A stretch of DNA of 38,354 nucleotides, from the NCBI GenBank assembly GCA_002422605.1, contig DISW01000010.1, positions 1 to 38,354 of the forward strand, written 5' to 3'. The translations under genes were made by a program, and so were the position numbers. Position 1 is the stretch's first letter, and every line of letters begins with the position of its first letter. The notes under the pieces were generated by a model. It was not told where the DNA came from. It saw only the letters and a program-made list of their open reading frames with translations, and did not search any database. This document shows positions 33,045 through 38,354 of this stretch, one piece after another. Origin of the DNA: Bacteriovoracaceae bacterium UBA6200. GTDB taxonomy: Bacteria; Bdellovibrionota; Bacteriovoracia; Bacteriovoracales; Bacteriovoracaceae.

Positions 33045-33794
33045 ATGTCACAACCTCGCTTACATCAACAACTCTCGCTGGTTTTCGAAACCAAGAATAC
33101 CGAAGAGGTATCAAGGTTATTCGCCCATCCGGATTTTGATTCATTCATGAAGAAGCATGCTTTAGAAATTCCTACGAAGGAATTGGCAGAAGCTTTTACT
33201 CATACTTCATTCTCCCATGAGTTTAATTTTCCTCATCAGGAACGCCTGGAGTTCCTGGGGGATTCCATTTTGCAGATGGTGCTGACAGAAGAGTTATATA
33301 AAAAATTTCCAGGCACGAAGGAAGGCCATCTTTCTAAGTTAAGAAGTGCTCTGGTGAATGAAGAGAGTCTTGCCTTGATGGCCCGGGCCCTGGGGCTTGG
33401 GGATTTGATCATCGTAGGTAAGGGTGAGTTCATTAAAAAACTCTACCAGGAATCCACGGTGCTTGCCGATACCTTTGAGGCCTTGCTCGCCCAGGTCTAT
33501 CGTCACCATGGTTTTGAGTTTGTGAAAAATTTGATTTTAGGATGGCTCAATGAATTTATACCGAACGCGTTTTCGGAAAATTTTCTGGACCAATATGATG
33601 CCAAGTCGAAAGTTCAGGAGCTGTCGTTAAAGAAATATAAAAAGCTTCCACGTTATTCCTCTCAGGATAAAGCGGATCAGTTTGAAATTACCTTATGGAT
33701 AAATGAAAGAGAAATATTGAAAGGCATATTCCCTTCAAAAAAATCAGGCGAAAAGGCCCTCGCCCAAGAAGCACTAAAAAAAGAACTCATTTAA
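33045..33794 (+). CDS. rnc: ribonuclease III
   Basis: A 249-residue double-strand-specific RNase that processes rRNA precursors. The catalytic signature ERLEFLGDSILQMVL (about 66-80) and ADTFEALLAQVYRHHG (about 140-155) supply the metal-binding acidic residues. A double-stranded RNA-binding domain occupies the last 70 residues (SKVQELSLKKYKKLPRY). AAGGTG precedes the ATG. It lies nine bases before era, the common rnc-era order. Confidence 0.95.
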   Translation: MSQPRLHQQLSLVFETKNTEEVSRLFAHPDFDSFMKKHALEIPTKELAEAFTHTSFSHEFNFPHQERLEFLGDSILQMVLTEELYKKFPGTKEGHLSKLRSALVNEESLALMARALGLGDLIIVGKGEFIKKLYQESTVLADTFEALLAQVYRHHGFEFVKNLILGWLNEFIPNAFSENFLDQYDAKSKVQELSLKKYKKLPRYSSQDKADQFEITLWINEREILKGIFPSKKSGEKALAQEALKKELI

Positions 33795-33803
33795 GGAGAT
33801 CAT

Positions 33804-34772
33804 ATGTTATTTGAAAATCAACATCCCCATAACAAAGCGATCATGATTGCCGTTTTGGGAAAACCCAATGTTGGAAAAAGTTCATTCATTAATCATCTCA
33901 TGGGTTTTGATCTCACTATCGTAAGTTCAAAACCTCAGACGACCCGTAACCAATATCACTGTGCTTTTACTATCGACCGCACAGAGGTTGTTTTAGTTGA
34001 TACTCCGGGAGTTCATTCAACTGCTCAGGAATTAAATAAGCGTATGAATGGTCAGGCCCAGATGGGCGCTGAAGGCGTGGATCTGAACTTCATTCTTCTT
34101 GACCTCACAACTGATGTGGTTGCTGAGTTTAAAGACTTCCTGAAAAACTTTGAGCACCAGCTTTCTAAAACATGGATCATCTTCACAAAGGCCGATTTGG
34201 TTAAGAAAGAAGAATTAAATCTCGCCAGCGCTTTGGTTAAAATCCAGGAGCTGTGCCCGTCAGTTGAGAAGCACTTTGTGATCTCTTCTAAAGATGGACA
34301 TAATATTCACGAACTCACAGGAGCAATCGTTGATGCTGCTCAGAGTGCTCCCCACCTTTATCCGGGTGGAGATGCTTCGAATATGAATGAGCGTTTTTTT
34401 GTGACTGAATATATCCGTGAGCAGGCGTTCCGTCTTTTAAAAGAAGAGCTTCCTTACGAGATCGCAGTCATTATCGATGAGTATAAAGATATTCGTAAAA
34501 AAGATGAAGAAGCTATTCCTGAAGCCCATATCTCGGCTTCTATTCTTGTGAATCGTCCGTCCCAAAGGGCCATTGTTGTGGGCCGTGGTGGATCTATTAT
34601 TAAAGAAATTGGTGTGAAAGCGCGCCAGAAAATTGAGGCCATGACAGGTGGAAAAGTTCACTTGAACCTCCACGTAAAAGTTTCTCCGAAGTGGTTTAAT
34701 AATAACTACGTCCTGGATGAAATTGGTCTGCCTCGTACCCAGAAATCTACACGTGTGTGGAGGAAGAAATGA
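33804..34772 (+). CDS. era: GTPase Era
   Basis: A 322-residue GTPase that binds the 3' end of 16S rRNA and checks small-subunit maturation. G motifs: GKPNVGKSS, KPQTTRNQ, DTPGVH and TKADL. The C-terminal KH domain has GRGGSIIKEIGVKARQKIE. AAGGAGATC is the ribosome site. It overlaps der by four bases (ATGA). Confidence 0.96.
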   Translation: MLFENQHPHNKAIMIAVLGKPNVGKSSFINHLMGFDLTIVSSKPQTTRNQYHCAFTIDRTEVVLVDTPGVHSTAQELNKRMNGQAQMGAEGVDLNFILLDLTTDVVAEFKDFLKNFEHQLSKTWIIFTKADLVKKEELNLASALVKIQELCPSVEKHFVISSKDGHNIHELTGAIVDAAQSAPHLYPGGDASNMNERFFVTEYIREQAFRLLKEELPYEIAVIIDEYKDIRKKDEEAIPEAHISASILVNRPSQRAIVVGRGGSIIKEIGVKARQKIEAMTGGKVHLNLHVKVSPKWFNNNYVLDEIGLPRTQKSTRVWRKK

Positions 34773-36634
34773 ACCAAAGATCCATGGTTGTCTCCATCAT
34801 TGGAAGACCCAATGTTGGTAAAAGTACAATCTTTAACCGTTTAATGAAAAAACAGCATCTTGCCATGACTCATGACCAGCCTGGTGTTACTCGCGACCGC
34901 CACTACGGTATTCTTAAACTTGAAGAATATGTTGAAGGAGCTGAACTCCAGGAAGATATCATTCTGGTTGATACCGGGGGCTTTTATCCGGATAAGATTG
35001 AAATCAATACCCATAAAAAGAAAAACAACGTTGATCCTTTCTTTAATCTCATGGCCGATCACGCGAAGCTTGCGATTAATGAATCGGACTTAGTGCTGTT
35101 CGTAGTGGACGTAAGAGAAGGTCTTCTTCCTTTTGATAAAGGGATTTGCGATTACATTAAATCGACCAGAAAGCCATTCTGGTTGGTGATGAATAAGTTC
35201 GACACTGAAAAGCAGGAAGGGGATCAGTACGATTTCTATACCCTTGGTATGGATGAAGAAGATATGCTTCGGGTTTCGGCCGAACATAACCGTGGATTCT
35301 ATGATCTACGTGAAAAAATATTAAAGACTGCGGTGAAATTTAAAGAATCAGAACAAGCTATTTCAGTAGACTCTCATCTTCAAAACGGAGTTAAGCCAAG
35401 AAATGATGTGGTTTCTTCTGTTGCTATCATTGGTGCACCGAATGCCGGTAAATCAACTCTTCTGAATTGTTTAGTCGGGGCCCAGCGCGCCCTGGTTTCT
35501 GAAATCGCCGGTACAACGGTTGATCCGATTGAAGGTTATATTGATCTTTATTTTGGTCCGGATGTTGAGATGCTCACGACTCGTGAAAATCAATTTCGTA
35601 AAGATAATGAAGAGATGTTTGAAGAACTGAAGCGTTTTCAGGAATCAGGAGATGTAGATCTCAATATCTCGGTGGATGAAGAAGATTTGACTGAAGAAGA
35701 AAAGAAAATCTACGTTGAGTTTGGTCAGACCGCTGAATCTACTTTTGATGAAGATGAACTAGGGGATGATGGCAGTGCCGGCCCTGACTTTAGTTTTGAT
35801 GAATCAAATACCGGAACTGACCTCTATACGGAAAAAGAAATCCTAGGTGAAATTGAAAAGAACTGGGATACCATGCCGGAAGAGGAAGTGGCCGATCTGG
35901 AATTCGTCCAGTACGTGAACCGTTGGCGCTCAATTAAGCTCGTCGATACGGCCGGTATCAGAAAATCCAAACTGGTTGAAGGCTTCATTGAGACCCAAAG
36001 TGTGTATCGCTCTCTTCGTTCAATTACTGAGTCGGATATTGTCCTCTTCATGATTGACTCAACTTTGGGAATTACCCACCAGGATCGACGCCTTTGTGAC
36101 ATCGCTCTTGAGAAAGGGAAGTCGGTCATTATCTGTTTAAATAAGATTGATCTTCTTAAAGATATCTTTGCTGACCAGAAGAAGAAAAAAGAATGGTTGG
36201 AGAATTTACGGGACGAAGTTCCTTGGCTTAGTTTCTGTCAGCTTGTGACGATCTCAGCTCAGAAGAACCGTAACATCAACTACCTTCGTGAAGCGGTTAA
36301 ACGCACGATTGTGGTTCGTAATAGAAAGATCCCGACAGGTGCATTAAACCGTTGTTTACTTCAGCTCACTGATCGCAACCCAGTGGTAGTTAAAAAAACC
36401 AGTGGAACAAGATTTAAGGTGAAATACGCTTCGATGTTAAAGTCGAGCCCTCCGACTTTCTTATTGTTTAGTAACAAGTCCCAAGGCATTCCTGAAAACT
36501 ATCGACGTTATTTGATTAATGGCCTTCGTAAAGAATTTGATCTGACGAATACGCCGGTGCATTTAATTTTCAGAACTTCGACTGATATTGAGCGAAGAAT
36601 GAAGAAAGTTGAAAAGAAAGCTTTAAAAAAATAA
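34769..36634 (+). CDS. der: GTPase Der (EngA) with a large acidic insert
   Basis: A 621-residue double-GTPase for 50S assembly, against about 440-490 residues in most bacteria. Domain 1 has GRPNVGKST, PGVTRDRHYG, DTGGF and NKFD. Domain 2 has GAPNAGKST (about 222-230), GTTVDP (T249-D252) where GTTRD is usual, DTAGIRK (D393) and NKID. Between switch I and DTAG there are 140 residues in place of about 20; the extra stretch is very acidic (many DEED/EEE runs). A KH-like C-terminal domain follows. The ATG overlaps the era stop and has GGAGGAAG upstream. Confidence 0.93.
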   Translation: MNQRSMVVSIIGRPNVGKSTIFNRLMKKQHLAMTHDQPGVTRDRHYGILKLEEYVEGAELQEDIILVDTGGFYPDKIEINTHKKKNNVDPFFNLMADHAKLAINESDLVLFVVDVREGLLPFDKGICDYIKSTRKPFWLVMNKFDTEKQEGDQYDFYTLGMDEEDMLRVSAEHNRGFYDLREKILKTAVKFKESEQAISVDSHLQNGVKPRNDVVSSVAIIGAPNAGKSTLLNCLVGAQRALVSEIAGTTVDPIEGYIDLYFGPDVEMLTTRENQFRKDNEEMFEELKRFQESGDVDLNISVDEEDLTEEEKKIYVEFGQTAESTFDEDELGDDGSAGPDFSFDESNTGTDLYTEKEILGEIEKNWDTMPEEEVADLEFVQYVNRWRSIKLVDTAGIRKSKLVEGFIETQSVYRSLRSITESDIVLFMIDSTLGITHQDRRLCDIALEKGKSVIICLNKIDLLKDIFADQKKKKEWLENLRDEVPWLSFCQLVTISAQKNRNINYLREAVKRTIVVRNRKIPTGALNRCLLQLTDRNPVVVKKTSGTRFKVKYASMLKSSPPTFLLFSNKSQGIPENYRRYLINGLRKEFDLTNTPVHLIFRTSTDIERRMKKVEKKALKK

Positions 36635-36642
36635 AACAATAG

Positions 36643-36684
36643 AATCGCCTAAGAATCCACTTAACCTTGAATACTTAGGCGATT
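36643..36684. repeat. 11-bp inverted repeat after der
   Basis: AATCGCCTAAG (36643-36653) and CTTAGGCGATT (36674-36684) are perfect complements around a 20-base loop, nine bases after the der stop. There is no clear T-run, so this may be an mRNA-end stabiliser or a repeated extragenic element and not the main terminator. Confidence 0.6.
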
Positions 36685-36718
36685 TGATTCACGCTAATTC
36701 CTCAAGGCTATACCTTCT

Positions 36719-36753
36719 ATGCTCCCATTTTTTCTGGGAGCATTCTTTTATTT
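36719..36753 (+). terminator. Rho-independent terminator of rnc-era-der operon
   Basis: ATGCTCCCA (36719-36727) pairs with TGGGAGCAT (36735-36743) around TTTTTTC, followed by TCTTTTATTT. Confidence 0.85.
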
Positions 36754-36759
36754 CCCTTC

Positions 36760-36775
36760 TATAATTAGTTATAAT
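36760..36775 (+). promoter_or_regulatory. candidate -10 elements for the fibre-like gene
   Basis: Two perfect TATAAT hexamers at 36760-36765 and 36770-36775 lie about 110-125 bases before the TTG start. No good -35 is seen (TTTATT at 36747-36752 for the second), so an activator may be needed. The remaining leader to 36886 shows no gene. Confidence 0.4.
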
Positions 36776-36886
36776 GGCATGCGAGTTCAACCTTAAGATT
36801 TGAACCTTCTTATTAAATACTACATTTGTTTCGTTTGTTTATTGGCCTTAACATTTTTCAATGCGTAAAAATCGAGGGGGCCGCTG

Positions 36887-38354
36887 TTGGAAAAGTTTTT
36901 ATCCATCATCTATAAGATAAGGCTATCTTATAGATTTGTTTTTTTAATTTTTCTCTCATTTTCTATGAACTCTTCTGCAAGTAGTTCATTAAGCTATACT
37001 GGTCGACTTGTTCATTCTAATGGTTCGCCAATAACTGGTCCTGTGAATTTAAAATTGGATATCGCTTACCTCAATGCTTTGCGGGAAGCGGGTCCTGTTA
37101 TTTGTTCAAAAGAGCTTACTAATATCCCTCTATCAAATGGTGTCTTTCATTTAACAATCGATTATTCGTCTTCCGATTGCGGAGGTAGGCACATTATTGA
37201 TGTGCTGGCCGAAGTTCCGGAAAATGAATCTGTTGCTCTCCGGGTGACGGATGTGACGAACGTTGAAAGTTCAAAGGCCTATTCCTTTCATGCCATTCAT
37301 AACCTTCCTTTTGCTACAGTTGCAAGCTTATCTAAAACACTGGTCGCACCTCCTGTCGGGACGCCTTCTGGCCATGTTTTAAAATGGAATGGAACTAAGT
37401 GGGTTGCTGATGCTCCGGCCAGTGCTGGCGGAGATGGTTCGGTGACTGAAATCCAAACGGGATCGGGGTTATCTGGTGGACCTATAACGAACAGTGGAAC
37501 CATTTCTATCGCAAATCTTGGAATAGAGAGTGGCCACATTGCCAATAGCGCGATTACCAATGAAAAAATTGCTTCAGGAATAGCAAGAAGTAAACTTGCT
37601 CCAGGTTCTCCAAATACTATTGTTGTAAATGATTTAACTGGTTCTATGACAGCAGTTTCTACCTTACCAGTTTCTATGGGAGGAACTGGTGCCACGACTC
37701 CTTCACAAGCTCTTACAAACTTAGGAATTGTGGTGGGACTTCTGCCCGGTAATATTCTGGGGGCGAGTTCTGTTCCTATTTGTGACAGCATAAACCAAAA
37801 GCTTCTGTGGGGTCCAGGTGGATGGTTGTGTGTGGGGGATAAGGACACCATTGTTGACACGAGTAATCTTTCTCTTGCGGGAGGAACACTCACAAGTTCC
37901 GTCGATATGAGTGGAAATAAGATCATGGGGGTAGGCACCCCTTTAGCTGGAACTGATGCTGCCACTAAATCCTATGTAGATGGTCTTTCTTATTGGAAAG
38001 AAGTCTCTGGAGCAATTTTTAGAGAAACAGGAAGAGTAGGGATAGGAACTGATTCTCCTGAAGCCATTTTGGATATCACTTCTACCAGCTCAGGGATTCT
38101 TATCCCTCGCATGACGACAGCTGAGAGAAATGCAATTTCTCCTAAGCCAATCGGAATGCAGATTTATAATATTGAAACGAATGAACTCAATTATTATAAC
38201 GGGACTGAATGGAAGGCCTTGGGAGCTTCTGGAACAGGGATTAGTTCTCTTACTGCTGGAACCGGTCTTTCCGGAGGAACCATATCGACTTCCGGTGGAA
38301 CAATTGGCATTGCTCCTGGTGGAGTGAGTGGGACCGAACTTGCTAATGGCGCTG
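36887..38354 (+). CDS. secreted tail-fibre-like protein, 3' end cut by window
   Basis: The frame stays open from a TTG at 36887 to the window end (489 codons). GAGGGGG six bases before the TTG and a signal peptide with a long basic start and a hydrophobic core (FVFLIFLSFSMNSSASS) support this start. The mature N-terminal domain (SLSYTGRLVHSNGSPITG) resembles secreted tail-fibre-domain proteins common in Bdellovibrio relatives. Then come Gly/Thr/Ser-rich stretches: GTGLSGG motifs occur twice (near codons 190 and 460, each followed by TISI/TIGI), and GVGTPLAGTDAATKSYVDG and RVGIGTDSPEAILDI are phage-fibre or endosialidase-chaperone style. It is a probable surface adhesin. Codon use matches the neighbours. 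Confidence 0.8.
   Translation, partial: MEKFLSIIYKIRLSYRFVFLIFLSFSMNSSASSSLSYTGRLVHSNGSPITGPVNLKLDIAYLNALREAGPVICSKELTNIPLSNGVFHLTIDYSSSDCGGRHIIDVLAEVPENESVALRVTDVTNVESSKAYSFHAIHNLPFATVASLSKTLVAPPVGTPSGHVLKWNGTKWVADAPASAGGDGSVTEIQTGSGLSGGPITNSGTISIANLGIESGHIANSAITNEKIASGIARSKLAPGSPNTIVVNDLTGSMTAVSTLPVSMGGTGATTPSQALTNLGIVVGLLPGNILGASSVPICDSINQKLLWGPGGWLCVGDKDTIVDTSNLSLAGGTLTSSVDMSGNKIMGVGTPLAGTDAATKSYVDGLSYWKEVSGAIFRETGRVGIGTDSPEAILDITSTSSGILIPRMTTAERNAISPKPIGMQIYNIETNELNYYNGTEWKALGASGTGISSLTAGTGLSGGTISTSGGTIGIAPGGVSGTELANGA

Noticed and set aside
37297..37965. Long open frame (222 codons) antisense to the fibre-like gene
   Set aside because: The plus strand encodes a coherent fibre protein with a signal peptide; the antisense frame is a Pro/Val/Thr-rich mirror of its Gly/Thr codons.

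Overview
The window looks like chromosomal DNA of a Gram-negative, aerobically respiring bacterium. It carries a TonB-dependent receptor, an outer-membrane porin, many Sec signal peptides, a Tat component and heme A synthesis. Base composition is roughly 40% G+C by eye. The gene set (alternative complex III, a fused E1 alpha/beta dehydrogenase, a solitary rpsD, a secreted tail-fibre-like protein) best fits the predatory Bdellovibrionota, perhaps the Bacteriovorax/Peredibacter side. That placement is an inference from gene content, not a measured phylogeny.

Layout. (1) 1-1693: the end of a cytochrome oxidase locus, with a c-type cytochrome cut by the window edge, a SCO copper chaperone and a small oxidase subunit IV. 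(2) 1740-4370: an orphan two-helix DHp-like protein, then three secreted proteins of unknown function. (3) 4394-10312: a TonB-dependent receptor, a DGC zinc protein coupled to a YhcC-type radical SAM enzyme, heme A synthase and an alginate-export-type porin. (4) 10592-18472: a complete actABCDEF operon for alternative complex III (quinol:cytochrome c oxidoreductase) ending in a NifU-like gene. (5) 18469-23805: a MOSC protein, TatA, and a tight operon of a glutaryl-CoA-dehydrogenase-like enzyme, a fused 2-oxoacid dehydrogenase E1 and an acyltransferase. (6) 23939-25590: a hemerythrin/PAS protein and the RIC iron-sulfur repair protein. (7) 25672-30842: rpsD, then the riboflavin genes ribD-ribE-ribBA-ribH, headed by a tyrosine-recombinase-like gene. 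(8) 30928-36634: an ABC-F ATPase coupled to a lone cyclic-nucleotide-binding domain, then rnc-era-der. (9) 36887-end: the start of a long secreted fibre-like protein.

How it fits together. Alternative complex III passes electrons from quinol to cytochrome c and on to an oxidase whose parts (SCO, subunit IV, heme A synthase) lie at the left. The most interesting signal is regulatory. Crp/Fnr-type palindromes (TGAY-N4-RTCA) stand upstream of the DGC/radical SAM pair, between ctaA and the porin, and between the RIC pair and the acyl-CoA dehydrogenase operon. In each case a -10-like hexamer starts exactly 29.5 bp from the box centre, the geometry of a class II (-41.5) Fnr/Dnr promoter. At two of the sites the geometry holds in both directions. 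This suggests one oxygen- or nitric-oxide-responsive regulon linking respiration, iron-sulfur repair and acyl-CoA metabolism.

Other notable points are an acidic insert of about 120 residues inside the second GTPase domain of Der; a recombinase-like protein lacking most catalytic residues but translationally coupled to ribD; an acyltransferase lacking the arginine that holds malonyl; and a NifU-like protein with a cysteine-poor scaffold domain in the complex III operon. No tRNA, rRNA, insertion sequence or CRISPR array was seen, and no gene-free stretch exceeds 300 bases.
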